Below, piece by piece: positions 36,763 to 45,496 of a stretch of DNA of 64,000 bases. Position 1 is the first letter of the stretch, and every line of letters begins with the position of its first letter. The position numbers and the translations under genes are program-made. Source of the DNA: Clostridiales bacterium (GTDB lineage Bacteria; Bacillota; Clostridia; Peptostreptococcales; Anaerovoracaceae); assembly GCA_015243575.1 (NCBI GenBank), contig CP042469.1:4492929-4556928 (forward strand), given 5' to 3'. The notes beneath the pieces were generated by a model that was not told where the DNA came from, did not search any database, and saw nothing but the letters and a program-made list of their open reading frames with translations.

Positions 36763-37782
36763 TTATTTCATGCTGACGACGGTTCTCTTGTCTACTGCTT
36801 CTTTTGCAGCGAATGCCCACTGAACAGCTTTGTAAGCATCTTCAAGGCCAGCTTTTGGCTGTTTGCCGTTTTGGATGCAGTCTACGAAGTCCTGAAGCTC
36901 TGCTTCAAAGGTTGGAAGCCAGAATTCAAAGAAGGATTTTACGCATTCTGTGGTAACACCATTGCGGTTCATGGATACGACTCTGTCTTTATTCGGTGTC
37001 GTTCCCAGTCTCAGGGAGCCTTCTGTACCGAATACTTCGTATTCTACATGATATCCGTAAGTGGCATTTCTGGAAGTTTCCATATAACCCATGACGCCGT
37101 TTTCAAATCCGATGGAGATGATGCAGTTGTCAATATCGTTGAGTTCAGCAAGTCCTTCATATCCATAAGCACCACCAATTCCGTAGAGCGTTTCGGCATC
37201 GGAACCGATAAGCCATCTTGCTACGTCATAATCATGGGTCAGCATGTCAAATACCAGTCCGCCGCTTGTAGGGCTGAATTTCAGCAGCGCTTCTCTGTTC
37301 CACTCAGGATCTCTGTTTACCAGTTTAATCAGGATTGGTTTGCCGATGAAACCAGCATCGATCTTTTCCTTCATAGACATCAAAGCCTGGTCAAATCTTC
37401 TGTTGTAACCGATCTGGAAAATGTTCATGTTATTCTTTTCGACAGTTTCCTTAATCAGATCAATTTCCTCCAATGTCATGCCCAAAGGCTTTTCACAATA
37501 GATGTTCTTGACACCTGCGTTTGCTGCATCACAGATCATCTTGCAGTGGAAGGCTGAGTTGGAAGCGATTACGATACCGTCCAGATTCTTATCATTGAAC
37601 ATTTCCATGTAATCTGTGGTGCCATAGCCCGGATTCATTTCCTTCATTACAGATTCCACTTCTTCTGGAACTGCACTGCAGACGGCAGCCAGCTCAGCAT
37701 TAATAATGTTATAATTAATGTTAGCCGCATGTTCGCGACCTAATCTTCCAAGACCTACGATACCTAATTTTACTTTCTCCAT
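36763..37782 (-). CDS. iolG: Inositol 2-dehydrogenase paralogue (Gfo/Idh/MocA family)
   Basis: NAD-dependent oxidoreductase of 339 residues. The dinucleotide motif is LGIVGLGRLGREH, then IYCEKPLGMTLEE with the conserved EKP, and GGLVFDMLTHDYDVARWL with the catalytic Asp-His pair. It is clearly diverged from the iolG at 28490. Last gene of the minus-strand operon iolN-iolM-uxaE-iolO-iolG. In Thermotoga the equivalent enzyme starts the alternative inositol route. Oxidation of another inositol isomer is possible. Confidence 0.88.
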   Translation of the reverse strand: MEKVKLGIVGLGRLGREHAANINYNIINAELAAVCSAVPEEVESVMKEMNPGYGTTDYMEMFNDKNLDGIVIASNSAFHCKMICDAANAGVKNIYCEKPLGMTLEEIDLIKETVEKNNMNIFQIGYNRRFDQALMSMKEKIDAGFIGKPILIKLVNRDPEWNREALLKFSPTSGGLVFDMLTHDYDVARWLIGSDAETLYGIGGAYGYEGLAELNDIDNCIISIGFENGVMGYMETSRNATYGYHVEYEVFGTEGSLRLGTTPNKDRVVSMNRNGVTTECVKSFFEFWLPTFEAELQDFVDCIQNGKQPKAGLEDAYKAVQWAFAAKEAVDKRTVVSMK

Positions 37783-37857
37783 TTTTTACCTCCGTATGGT
37801 TTGCTTTTCTCGGGACACGCTGATTTTTAAGACGCATCTCCATAAATAGTGACTTTT

Positions 37858-38694
37858 CTAAAAAGCCTTTTTAATCCCCTCAATCCAGCCTGCAAGTGCG
37901 GTGTCGGAGTCGGGAAGGGGCAGACATTCTGCGCTTAGTACGCCGTTGTAACCGACCTTTATCAATGCTTCGACGATCTCCTTCATTTGAATGTGTCCTT
38001 CGCCGGTGTAGCGCCTGTTACTGTCCGCTATATGAATATAGCCCAATAAATTGCCGCAGTCAAGGACAGCTTTCGCCATATCTTTATCCTCTATATTCAT
38101 ATGGAACGTATCCAGCAGAATTTTCGTATTGGGAAGCTGAAAGTTTCGGATGAATGAGGCAGTTTCTTCTGCGGTGTTCAGATAATTATTCTCATATCGG
38201 TTAATGGCTTCGAAAACAATTCCCACACCCTTTTCATCGGCATATTCTGCCACCATGCGTGTGGAATTGGCCAAAAGCTCCAATGAACGGGAGCGGGAGG
38301 CTTCCGAAGCGAGATTTCCGCGGATGCAGCCAATGATGACGGTTGCGTGATAGGGTGATGCTGCATCTACAAAAGACTTTAGCCTTGCTATGGCTGCCGC
38401 CCGGTTATTTTCATCCTCATGGGTCAGGGAGAGTCCTTCCTGCACGTAGGCCCTTCCTGTTGCAAAGGCGGAAATATCCATCTGATGATCACTGCAGGCA
38501 ACTGCTATCTGATCCAGAGGAATTCGTGACGGATCTGACCAATGAAGCTCAAGGGAATCATATCCTAATCTGGAGGCTAGCGCGATTCTTCCTGCTGGCT
38601 CCCCTGCCATAATCACAGGCGAGGAAGGGTTAAGCTCTGCAGAAAGCGTAGCAGCAAGCTTGAACTGATCGGGAAGGCCATTCTTCTTACTCAT
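37858..38694 (-). CDS. iolO: TIM-barrel sugar epimerase, probable 5-dehydro-L-gluconate epimerase
   Basis: Protein of 278 residues with the xylose-isomerase-like (AP endonuclease 2) fold. Metal or substrate residues stand in VFEAINRYENNYLNT, LLDTFHMNIEDKD, YIHIADSNRRYTGEGH and SAECLPLPDSD. The start at 38694 follows AGAGGAAA; an extension to 38739 lacks a binding site. By position between iolG and uxaE/iolM/iolN it matches IolO of the Thermotoga pathway, which turns 5-keto-L-gluconate into D-tagaturonate. Sequence alone would also allow a tagatose-3-epimerase or hydroxypyruvate-isomerase-like role. Confidence 0.75.
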   Translation of the reverse strand: MSKKNGLPDQFKLAATLSAELNPSSPVIMAGEPAGRIALASRLGYDSLELHWSDPSRIPLDQIAVACSDHQMDISAFATGRAYVQEGLSLTHEDENNRAAAIARLKSFVDAASPYHATVIIGCIRGNLASEASRSRSLELLANSTRMVAEYADEKGVGIVFEAINRYENNYLNTAEETASFIRNFQLPNTKILLDTFHMNIEDKDMAKAVLDCGNLLGYIHIADSNRRYTGEGHIQMKEIVEALIKVGYNGVLSAECLPLPDSDTALAGWIEGIKKAF

Positions 38695-38760
38695 AATATT
38701 TCCTCTCATAACGCGGAAACTTGCCCTGCAATACATCAATTACAGGACAAGTCTACTTGT

Positions 38761-38786
38761 GGAAGCGCAGATGGATCTGCGCTTCC
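38761..38786. other. Perfect intercistronic hairpin between uxaE and iolO
   Basis: GGAAGCGCAGA (38761-38771) pairs perfectly with TCTGCGCTTCC (38776-38786) over a 4-base loop. There is no T tract on the minus strand, so it more likely protects or processes the operon mRNA. Confidence 0.6.
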
Positions 38787-38791
38787 CGAAC

Positions 38792-40264
38792 CTAATCTTT
38801 CAGGCCAACAAGCTGAAGATGCCGACCGATATGGGTGATAAGCCTGCCGTAGTACCGTTCTTCGTTTTGGGAAAGAGTGCGGTACAGCTCATCTTTTAAC
38901 CGGGAATCACCAAGGATAAAACCATAGGTGATATGGAGCAGCTGCCTGCTGTTGACGTCTGTCAGGTAATCGGCCAAAGCTTCATCGCCGATGGAACTGA
39001 GCTCTGCTGCTTTCGATGGATCGGCGGAAACATGATAAAATGCTCTGGCTTGTTCAAAATGGTCAAGAGCTTTTTGATGGATGCTGCGATATAGTTTTGG
39101 GTTTTTTTCTGCAATCACACCAATCGCCTCGAGCCAGTTTGTTCCTGAAGTCTTTAAATGAAGTCTTCCCGCAGTATATAATCCGATCAACGGGAAAACA
39201 CTGAATTTATCGCTGCCGGAATGAATGCTAAGCTTATAGCCAAAATGATCGGCGATGGCAGCATGTTCCTTCAGCTGTTGTTCGAACTCCGAAAAGTTCC
39301 CGATATAATCGATGCCTTTTTGAAATTCTCCTATAAACCTGGGTGCGAGGCTTGTGACCTCAATTTTTAGATGATCCAGCTCCATGGCTACGAAAAGATG
39401 GCCTTGGGCTGTAGTGACTGCTTCTGTCTCGTCAATGGAAAGTTCGAAATCCACAGCATGATCTGCTTTCTGAATATAGTCGAAGAAAACCTCTTTGACA
39501 AATTCAATTGCAAGCCCATAGATCAGCACGCAGCGGATCAGTTCTTCTCTATTGAAACGATATTCTTCCAGACCGATGAGAAATTCCCTGTTCAGGTAGG
39601 TATCTCCAACTCTCTGCCTGTAATCAGCGGGGAGGTTTGCGAAAGCTTGCTCCAGCTGTTGAGATGTCATCGCTTCAATTCCTTTTCCGATTTTTTCGGA
39701 GCAGTCCAGCGTAATCATGGTATAGCCGCAGTCCAGGGCTTCTTTGATGTCATCTGTTTGTTTCAGATGATCTCCGTCAGCGCCGAAGCCGCCTTGATAA
39801 CCTTCCTGAAAGACAGCGAAACTTACATCATCAAGAACCTGCGCATAAGTTCTTCCTGTCAAATCCAGTTCTCGTTTGCTTTGCTGAGCCAAAACAGGTC
39901 TTGCTGAGCTTCGCTCAAAGCAGCGGATATGACCGGGTGTTGCTATTCCAAGACGATCCCCCAGACCAAAGGTTGCAATCTTGCGACCGAACGCAGAAGG
40001 CCTGGTATATGGCAGGAATTGATTCAACACCAACCTGTTCTCATGGCTGAGGGGGCAAATTTTTAATGAAGGCGGCAGGGGTTCGCCATGAAGGCGGGAG
40101 GAGAACAGTCCGTTCCCCAATGCCAGAAGCTTTTTCTCACCGGCAATTTTACACAGGATGATTTGGTCTCCTTCAATTTGCTTGTAAGAAGCAGGATACG
40201 CTATGATGCTTTCCGGGTCGACTGAGAAAAAGCTGCTTATGGTCTCTTTATATTCTGATATCAT
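38792..40264 (-). CDS. uxaE: Tagaturonate epimerase family protein (UxaE-like)
   Basis: Protein of 490 residues resembling UxaE, which interconverts D-tagaturonate and D-fructuronate. The segment GFGADGDHLKQTDDIKEAL and the region KLSIHSGSDKFSVFPLIG are characteristic, and FHTS-like LHLKTSGTNWLEA follows. The start chosen is ATG 40264 after GGAGGTGA; the frame extends to a TTG at 40306 without a binding site. In an inositol operon it would carry the product of IolO on to fructuronate, which joins ordinary hexuronate breakdown. No uxaA, uxuA or kdg genes are in the window. Confidence 0.8.
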   Translation of the reverse strand: MISEYKETISSFFSVDPESIIAYPASYKQIEGDQIILCKIAGEKKLLALGNGLFSSRLHGEPLPPSLKICPLSHENRLVLNQFLPYTRPSAFGRKIATFGLGDRLGIATPGHIRCFERSSARPVLAQQSKRELDLTGRTYAQVLDDVSFAVFQEGYQGGFGADGDHLKQTDDIKEALDCGYTMITLDCSEKIGKGIEAMTSQQLEQAFANLPADYRQRVGDTYLNREFLIGLEEYRFNREELIRCVLIYGLAIEFVKEVFFDYIQKADHAVDFELSIDETEAVTTAQGHLFVAMELDHLKIEVTSLAPRFIGEFQKGIDYIGNFSEFEQQLKEHAAIADHFGYKLSIHSGSDKFSVFPLIGLYTAGRLHLKTSGTNWLEAIGVIAEKNPKLYRSIHQKALDHFEQARAFYHVSADPSKAAELSSIGDEALADYLTDVNSRQLLHITYGFILGDSRLKDELYRTLSQNEERYYGRLITHIGRHLQLVGLKD

Positions 40265-40298
40265 GGCCGGGTCTTCACCTCCCTGAAACTTGTTTCGA

Positions 40299-41360
40299 TT
40301 AGTCAATGGGGAACTGGAGCATTACTTTGAACGCAGTATCCTTCTCATTGATTGCGGTGTCCATTGCTTCGTGCAGCTTATCAAAGCTGAAATAGTGGGT
40401 ATTCAAAGCATCAAAATCATACTTGTCCTTGATGGCGCTCATGAAACGGATGGTTCTCTGACCAAAGTCTTTTGTACCTCCGGAACCGTTGATCTTCAAG
40501 GTTTTCCAGATGGTCCAGCCCAATTCTACTGGAACCTTTCTGCCGATGGAGTGTCCGATGAGATGAATTCTGCAGCTATGGCCTGCAATGTCAAAGATGG
40601 ATGCAATCGCAGTATCGTTGCCGGATGCTTCTGCAATAACAGAAGGACCGCTGCCGTTTGTGAGCTTGTCGATCTGCTCTTTTAAATTGCCGGCTGTAGG
40701 ATCAACAACATGGTCAGCTCCATATTTCAAAGCCAGTTCTCTTCTGGAAGGAATAGGATCTACTACGATTACCGTTGCTCCGGATGTTTTTGCAGCCATA
40801 GTCGCAGAAATACCTACAGGTCCTACTCCGAAGATTACTGCTGTATCAGAAGCATCGATGTAACCGCCGTTGCCCCAAAGCCCGAAATAGCCGATGGAGA
40901 AGGTTTCAACCCAAGCGCCCATGGCATAGGACCAGTCGTCTGGAATCTGGTGGACATACTGTTCTTCTACGATCATGTACTCGCCCATTCCTCCGGGAGA
41001 GTCAGGACGAAAGCCGATTTCTCTCATATTCAGACACGCAGAGGGCATCAAACCATCTTTGCAGTTCTGACATACGCCGCAGGCCATAACACAGTCACCT
41101 GTAACCTTCATGCCAGCCTTCAGTGTGGATACACCGGAACCAACCTCAACAATTTTTCCTCCCCATTCGTGTCCGGGAGTATAAGGAGCAATGTCATATC
41201 GTCCTTCAGCGGATTTCCCTTCAAAACATTCTACGTCGGAGCCGCAAATGCCGCAGGCACCTACCTGAATCAGGACCTGATTGGGTTTCAGAGGAGCAAG
41301 TTCAACTTCTTCGATTCGAAGATCGTGTGGCTTATGCAGAAAAGCAGTCTTGGATTTCAT
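40299..41360 (-). CDS. iolM: Zinc-dependent alcohol dehydrogenase, probable scyllo-inosose 3-dehydrogenase
   Basis: Medium-chain dehydrogenase of 353 residues. Catalytic zinc ligands are Cys39 in GICGSD and His64-Glu65 in GHEWGG. Structural zinc ligands are Cys94, Cys97, Cys100 and Cys109. The NAD motif is VIFGVGPVGIS. It matches the position of IolM in the Thermotoga inositol cluster, where it oxidises scyllo-inosose to a diketo-inositol. A plain sorbitol- or threonine-dehydrogenase label would also fit the family. It lies between iolN and uxaE. Confidence 0.78.
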   Translation of the reverse strand: MKSKTAFLHKPHDLRIEEVELAPLKPNQVLIQVGACGICGSDVECFEGKSAEGRYDIAPYTPGHEWGGKIVEVGSGVSTLKAGMKVTGDCVMACGVCQNCKDGLMPSACLNMREIGFRPDSPGGMGEYMIVEEQYVHQIPDDWSYAMGAWVETFSIGYFGLWGNGGYIDASDTAVIFGVGPVGISATMAAKTSGATVIVVDPIPSRRELALKYGADHVVDPTAGNLKEQIDKLTNGSGPSVIAEASGNDTAIASIFDIAGHSCRIHLIGHSIGRKVPVELGWTIWKTLKINGSGGTKDFGQRTIRFMSAIKDKYDFDALNTHYFSFDKLHEAMDTAINEKDTAFKVMLQFPID

Positions 41361-41397
41361 TTTGTTATCTCCTTTATATATAATATATTTGGATTTT

Positions 41398-42516
41398 CTA
41401 GAGTCTTTCGAAGATTCCGATTCTTGGAAGCTCGTCTACGGATTTCCAACCTTCGCTGAGAGGCTCTCTCAGGAATGGCTCCATATCTTCCGGCTTACGC
41501 AGAGTGATCTGATCTACCGGCGGAACGGTTCCAGCAGGGTATGCTTCGAGAATTTCGTCATGAAGCAGTGTCAGGTATTTCAGGATTGCAGCAATCGGTC
41601 TTTTCGCCTTGTCTGCTGTAGCCTGAGAAGGCTTGCCTACGATACCTTCAGGAGTGGCAGCTCTTTCAATCGCTGCGTGGCCTTCTCCTTCAGACCATCT
41701 GCAGGGTCTTCTGTAAGGATCTACGGATTTGTCCATATGACCGTCAGGCAGAAGCGCTTTTCCGTCTGCATCCTGTACAACGTTCATGTCAATCATTTCC
41801 TTAAACATCAGCAGAGCAACTGCAGTTTCTGCTTCATCAGCGTGGATGAAGTTGGTCTCAAGGCTGTTCTTGCGGTTTGTGGGATAGAAGAATTCTCTGA
41901 CCGCTCTGTGCCACTCGATGACTCTGAAGATACCTGGAAGCTGATATCTTTTGCAGAACTCGTGTATTGCTGATTCCAGCATCCACAGATGTCCGTGGTT
42001 ATTCACAAAGATGATCTTTCTGTAGCCATCGTTCCACAGTCCGAGCATGCAGTAAATTAAGGATTCTTTAACAACTTCCTCCGGCATGATTACTGTTCCG
42101 GGCATCCCGATATGATGATAAGGATGGCCGCCGTAGTTCAGTGGTGTGAATGCAAGGTTCACTTCATGTCCCTGCTTAGCAGTAAATCTTCTTACGCCTT
42201 CAAGAATCTGAGTACACATAAAGGTATCAAGACCAGTGTTGGCGTGCATGCCATGGTTTTCTGTACATCCGATTGGCACGAATACGATGTCATTTTTTCT
42301 TCTTTTCTCAATCTGTGTTGCCCGGGGGGTATTCTGAATATAAGTTCCAGCTACGCCAAGCTCGGAAGGGGATGGGATTCCATACTCCTCAAGGATTGCA
42401 TCGATCTCTTCTTCAGAAGCATCCCAGATCTGTTTCTTCATTTGACCGACTGCATTGTCACCCTCAAACATGATGTTTGGGTCTTCAGTAAATAACCATT
42501 TTTTTTCAGGTACCAT
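41398..42516 (-). CDS. iolN: Creatininase-family hydrolase, probable 3-dehydro-scyllo-inosose hydrolase
   Basis: Metal-dependent hydrolase of 372 residues. The creatininase fold is shown by VPIGCTENHGMHANTGLDT (Glu86, His88, Asp97) and FVNNHGHLWMLESA (His174, His176). It is longer than creatininase (about 260) because of N- and C-terminal extensions. In Thermotoga the creatininase-like IolN opens the diketo-inositol ring to 5-keto-L-gluconate, and the neighbours here are the same. First gene of the minus-strand operon behind a consensus promoter. Confidence 0.78.
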   Translation of the reverse strand: MVPEKKWLFTEDPNIMFEGDNAVGQMKKQIWDASEEEIDAILEEYGIPSPSELGVAGTYIQNTPRATQIEKRRKNDIVFVPIGCTENHGMHANTGLDTFMCTQILEGVRRFTAKQGHEVNLAFTPLNYGGHPYHHIGMPGTVIMPEEVVKESLIYCMLGLWNDGYRKIIFVNNHGHLWMLESAIHEFCKRYQLPGIFRVIEWHRAVREFFYPTNRKNSLETNFIHADEAETAVALLMFKEMIDMNVVQDADGKALLPDGHMDKSVDPYRRPCRWSEGEGHAAIERAATPEGIVGKPSQATADKAKRPIAAILKYLTLLHDEILEAYPAGTVPPVDQITLRKPEDMEPFLREPLSEGWKSVDELPRIGIFERL

Positions 42517-42587
42517 GTTGTTTTCCTCCGTTATTCTCGATGTGTTAACTTAACTTTGTAATTGAATCATTTGGCAATGGAAATGGC

Positions 42588-42601
42588 AGAAAACGTATTC
42601 T
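42588..42601. promoter_or_regulatory. LacI/CcpA-type site proximal to iolN
   Basis: AGAAAACGTATTCT is nearly palindromic about a central CG and lies in the iolN leader. Confidence 0.5.
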
Positions 42602-42612
42602 CATTTTGAGCT

Positions 42613-42626
42613 GAAAAACGTTTTTC
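42613..42626. promoter_or_regulatory. Perfect LacI-type operator at the iolN start site
   Basis: GAAAAACGTTTTTC is a perfect 14-base palindrome centred on CG. It lies just downstream of the -10 box of the minus-strand promoter, where binding would block transcription. Confidence 0.7.
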
Positions 42627-42637
42627 TATTTACCCAG

Positions 42638-42666
42638 ATTATATTATCAATCATTAAAATTGTCAA
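42638..42666 (-). promoter_or_regulatory. Consensus promoter of the iolN operon
   Basis: Read on the minus strand: TTGACA (42666-42661), a 17-base spacer and TATAAT (42643-42638). Both hexamers and the spacing are perfect. Confidence 0.85.
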
Positions 42667-42777
42667 CAGAAAAAAATAAAAAATGCATGAAAAAAAGAAA
42701 AAGATACAAAATAAGAATTGTGAAAGAAATGTCATGGTAGAACAATGATATTAATTAGTATGCGTATTTTTTTACTA

Positions 42778-42806
42778 TTGACAAATCACCTATAAGATGG
42801 TAGTAT
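42778..42806 (+). promoter_or_regulatory. Promoter of the inositol-cluster importer operon
   Basis: TTGACA (42778-42783), a 17-base spacer and TAGTAT (42801-42806). Confidence 0.8.
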
Positions 42807-42814
42807 CAACCTTA

Positions 42815-42835
42815 GCAAGCGTTTTCGTAAAACGC
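42815..42835. promoter_or_regulatory. Operator-like site at the importer start site
   Basis: GCGTTTT (42819-42825) and AAAACGC (42829-42835) form an inverted repeat around CGT. The left part, AGCAAGCGTTTTCG, also matches 11 of 14 positions of the CcpA cre site. Either a LacI regulator of the cluster or CcpA could bind here. Confidence 0.6.
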
Positions 42836-42921
42836 CTGAGGTACTTCTCTGTTATTAGCAGTTTGAGCTGTTAATATAAAGGATTATTCAATCAATCGTT
42901 TAGAATTGAGGAGGAAAAAAA

Positions 42922-43875
42922 ATGAAAAAGATACTTGCAATTTTGCTGGTACTCGTACTCGCCCTTGGAATGTTCACCGCATGCGGCGGCGGAGCTGACA
43001 AAGAGACTCCTGCTGATGGCGGAACAAAAACAATCGGATTTGCATCCTGCAATCTGAATGACACATTCCAGACTTACGTTGTTGATGCGGCTACCGCAAA
43101 AGCTCAGGAACTCGGATATAAACTCGACGTTCAGGATGCGCAGGAAGACGTAGTAAAACAGCAGGATCAGGTTAACACAATGATCCAGCAGGGTTATGAT
43201 GCGATCATGGTAGTTCCGGTTGATACCGCAGCTATGGGTCCGATCACTGACGCTGTTACAGCTGCAGGAATTCCACTGGTATACGTTAACAGAAACCCCT
43301 TCGGAACAGACAACCCACCGGAAGGCGTATACTATGTAGGTTCACAGGAAATCGTTGCTGGTCAGCTCCAGGGTCAGTTCCTTGTTGACAAAATGGGAAC
43401 AAAAGGCGGAGTTGGAATCCTGATGGGAATCCTGAGCAATGAAGGTGCTGTAAAGAGAACTGAAGGAAACGAAGAAGTTCTTGCTCAGTATCCTGATGTC
43501 AAGATCCTTGCAAAAGAGTCCGGCGAATGGCAGTATGACAAAGGTATGTCCATTACCGAAAACTGGCTCACTGCTTATGGCAATGATCTGAATGCGATTC
43601 TTGCTAACAATGACGGTATGGCTATCGGTGCTCTTCAGGCTCTTGAAGCTGCTGGAAGAGATGATGTTATCGTCGTTGGTGTAGATGCTATTCCTGATGC
43701 TGTTAATTTAGTAGCAGAAGGTAAATTGGATGCTACTGTACTTCAGGATGCTGAAGGACAGGGCGCAGGTGGTGTTGATGTAGCCGTTAAGGCAGCTACT
43801 GATGCAGCTCCTGAAGCAGTTACTTGGATTGACTTCGTTCTGGTTACCCCTGACAACGTTGCTGATTTCCAGTAA
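42922..43875 (+). CDS. Sugar ABC transporter substrate-binding lipoprotein (inositol-type candidate)
   Basis: Receptor of 317 residues. The signal peptide ends in the lipobox FTAC followed by Gly residues. The mature part is a type I periplasmic-binding fold (IGFASCNLNDTFQTYVVDAA, YDAIMVVPVDTAAMGPITDAV, ILANNDGMAIGALQALEAAG). It resembles ribose/inositol receptors. Its place next to iolN-iolM-uxaE-iolO-iolG and iolB makes inositol the likely ligand (inference). The ATG follows GAGGAGG. A hairpin after the gene probably stabilises this part of the mRNA. Confidence 0.9.
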   Translation: MKKILAILLVLVLALGMFTACGGGADKETPADGGTKTIGFASCNLNDTFQTYVVDAATAKAQELGYKLDVQDAQEDVVKQQDQVNTMIQQGYDAIMVVPVDTAAMGPITDAVTAAGIPLVYVNRNPFGTDNPPEGVYYVGSQEIVAGQLQGQFLVDKMGTKGGVGILMGILSNEGAVKRTEGNEEVLAQYPDVKILAKESGEWQYDKGMSITENWLTAYGNDLNAILANNDGMAIGALQALEAAGRDDVIVVGVDAIPDAVNLVAEGKLDATVLQDAEGQGAGGVDVAVKAATDAAPEAVTWIDFVLVTPDNVADFQ

Positions 43876-43899
43876 CTACATAAACGAGGATCAACGAGA

Positions 43900-43933
43900 T
43901 GTGGGAGAGGGGTTTTTATGCCTTTCTCCCACA
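43900..43933 (+). other. Intercistronic hairpin after the receptor gene
   Basis: TGTGGGAGA (43900-43908) pairs with TCTCCCACA (43925-43933), with more G-C pairs inside. It is followed by ATTTAATTAAG, so it is probably a stabiliser or a leaky terminator that raises receptor levels over the other subunits. Confidence 0.6.
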
Positions 43934-43955
43934 ATTTAATTAAGAGGTGAAGGCA

Positions 43956-45473
43956 ATGGAAATGGAAAAAGACATCCTGGTCATGAAAGACATTGTGAAG
44001 ACCTTTCCTGGTGTAAAAGCACTAAAGGGAGTTCAGCTCAATGTCAAATACGGTGAAATTCATGCCTTGATGGGGGAAAACGGCGCAGGAAAATCCACCC
44101 TCATGAAAAGCTTGATCGGGATTCATCCACCTACATCCGGGCAGATATATTTTGAAGGAAACCTGATTGAGAATTACACCACGGCTGAAGCTCTGAAAAT
44201 GGGTATTGCGATGATTCACCAGGAATTGAGCCCTGTAGAGCATCGTTCCATCATGGAAAATATCTGGCTGGGAAGAGAACCCAAAAACAAACTGGGTCTC
44301 ATTGACCACAAAAAAATGTATGAAATGAGTAAAGAAGTTTTAAAAGAAATTGATTTTAACGAAGACCCGAAGACTCTAATGGTAAACTTGACAGTTGCAC
44401 AGATGCAGATGATCGAAATCGCAAAAGCATTGTCTTATAAGGCAAAGCTTATAATTATGGACGAACCGACTTCTGCGTTAACCAATAAGGAAATCGATCA
44501 GCTGTTTTCAATCATGAGAAGGCTTAGAGAAAGTGGAAAATCGATAATTTATATTTCACATAAATTGGACGAAATTTATACAATTACAGATAAGATCACT
44601 GTCTATCGTGACGGGGAATTCATTGGTACCGGCAATACGAAGGACATTGACGTTTCTCAGTTGATCAAAATGATGGTTGGCCGTGAAGTTGATGAAATGT
44701 TTCCAAAAGAGATCTGTGAAATCGGTGACGTAAAAATGGAAGTTAAGAACCTTTCTTACGGCAAGAAATTTCAGGATGTATCTTTCAACGTACGAAAGGG
44801 AGAAATTCTGGGAATTGCAGGTCTGGTCGGCGCAGGAAGAACTGAGGTAATCGAAACGATCTTCGGGATTAGAGGAAAGACCAGCGGACAGATCATCATT
44901 GATGGAACAGAAGTGAACATCAAGACTCCAAGAGATGCCAAGGAAAACAAAATGGCACTTTTGACAGAAGACAGAAGACAGACGGGAATTTTCCCAATGC
45001 TGACCGTATTGCAAAATACGATCATCGCACACTTAAGCAAATATGTTAAAAAGAATGGACTATTAGATCATAAACAGGCGATTGCAGACACTAATGAATA
45101 TGTCAGCGCCATCAGTATTAAAACACCGAGTATTTATCAGAAAATAGAAAATCTCAGCGGAGGAAACCAGCAGAAAGTGCTGGTGGCCAGATGGCTTTTA
45201 ACCGATCCTGAGATCCTTTTCCTGGATGAGCCCACAAGGGGAATCGACGTCGGTGCCAAATCCGAAATCCACAGGCTGATTACCAGACTTGCAGGACAGG
45301 GAAAATCCATCATCATGGTTTCCTCCGAACTGCCTGAGGTAATGGGAATGAGCGACCGAATCGTAATCATGCATGAAGGTAAGGTTACCGGTATTGTAGA
45401 AAACAACAGTGAACTAACACAGGAAGAAATCATGAGATATGCTACGGGCCAGCAGGCCGAACGTACGGCATAA
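43956..45473 (+). CDS. Sugar ABC transporter ATP-binding protein, two ABC domains
   Basis: ATPase of 505 residues for the importer, with two fused ABC domains. Domain 1 has Walker A GENGAGKST and Walker B LIIMDEPTSALT. Domain 2 has the usual degenerate Walker A GLVGAGRTE, signature LSGGNQQKVLVARWL and Walker B LFLDEPTRGID. The ATG at 43956 follows AGAGGTGA; a GTG nine bases upstream overlaps that site. It is a paralogue of the ATPase at 13353 but serves a different receptor. Confidence 0.94.
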   Translation: MEMEKDILVMKDIVKTFPGVKALKGVQLNVKYGEIHALMGENGAGKSTLMKSLIGIHPPTSGQIYFEGNLIENYTTAEALKMGIAMIHQELSPVEHRSIMENIWLGREPKNKLGLIDHKKMYEMSKEVLKEIDFNEDPKTLMVNLTVAQMQMIEIAKALSYKAKLIIMDEPTSALTNKEIDQLFSIMRRLRESGKSIIYISHKLDEIYTITDKITVYRDGEFIGTGNTKDIDVSQLIKMMVGREVDEMFPKEICEIGDVKMEVKNLSYGKKFQDVSFNVRKGEILGIAGLVGAGRTEVIETIFGIRGKTSGQIIIDGTEVNIKTPRDAKENKMALLTEDRRQTGIFPMLTVLQNTIIAHLSKYVKKNGLLDHKQAIADTNEYVSAISIKTPSIYQKIENLSGGNQQKVLVARWLLTDPEILFLDEPTRGIDVGAKSEIHRLITRLAGQGKSIIMVSSELPEVMGMSDRIVIMHEGKVTGIVENNSELTQEEIMRYATGQQAERTA

Positions 45474-45496
45474 CCAAATACAAGGAGGATTAGTCA

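Larger units (their letters stand above)
42517..42921. promoter_or_regulatory. Divergent control region between iolN and the sugar importer
   Basis: 405 bases between two divergent operons. It contains a promoter on each strand and three CG-centred palindromic sites, listed separately. The middle (about 42667-42775) is AT rich with no further signal seen. Confidence 0.8.

Noticed and set aside
36592-37557. Long plus-strand open frame opposite the second iolG
   Set aside because: It is the antisense of a clear Gfo/Idh/MocA gene, has no ribosome binding site and no family resemblance.
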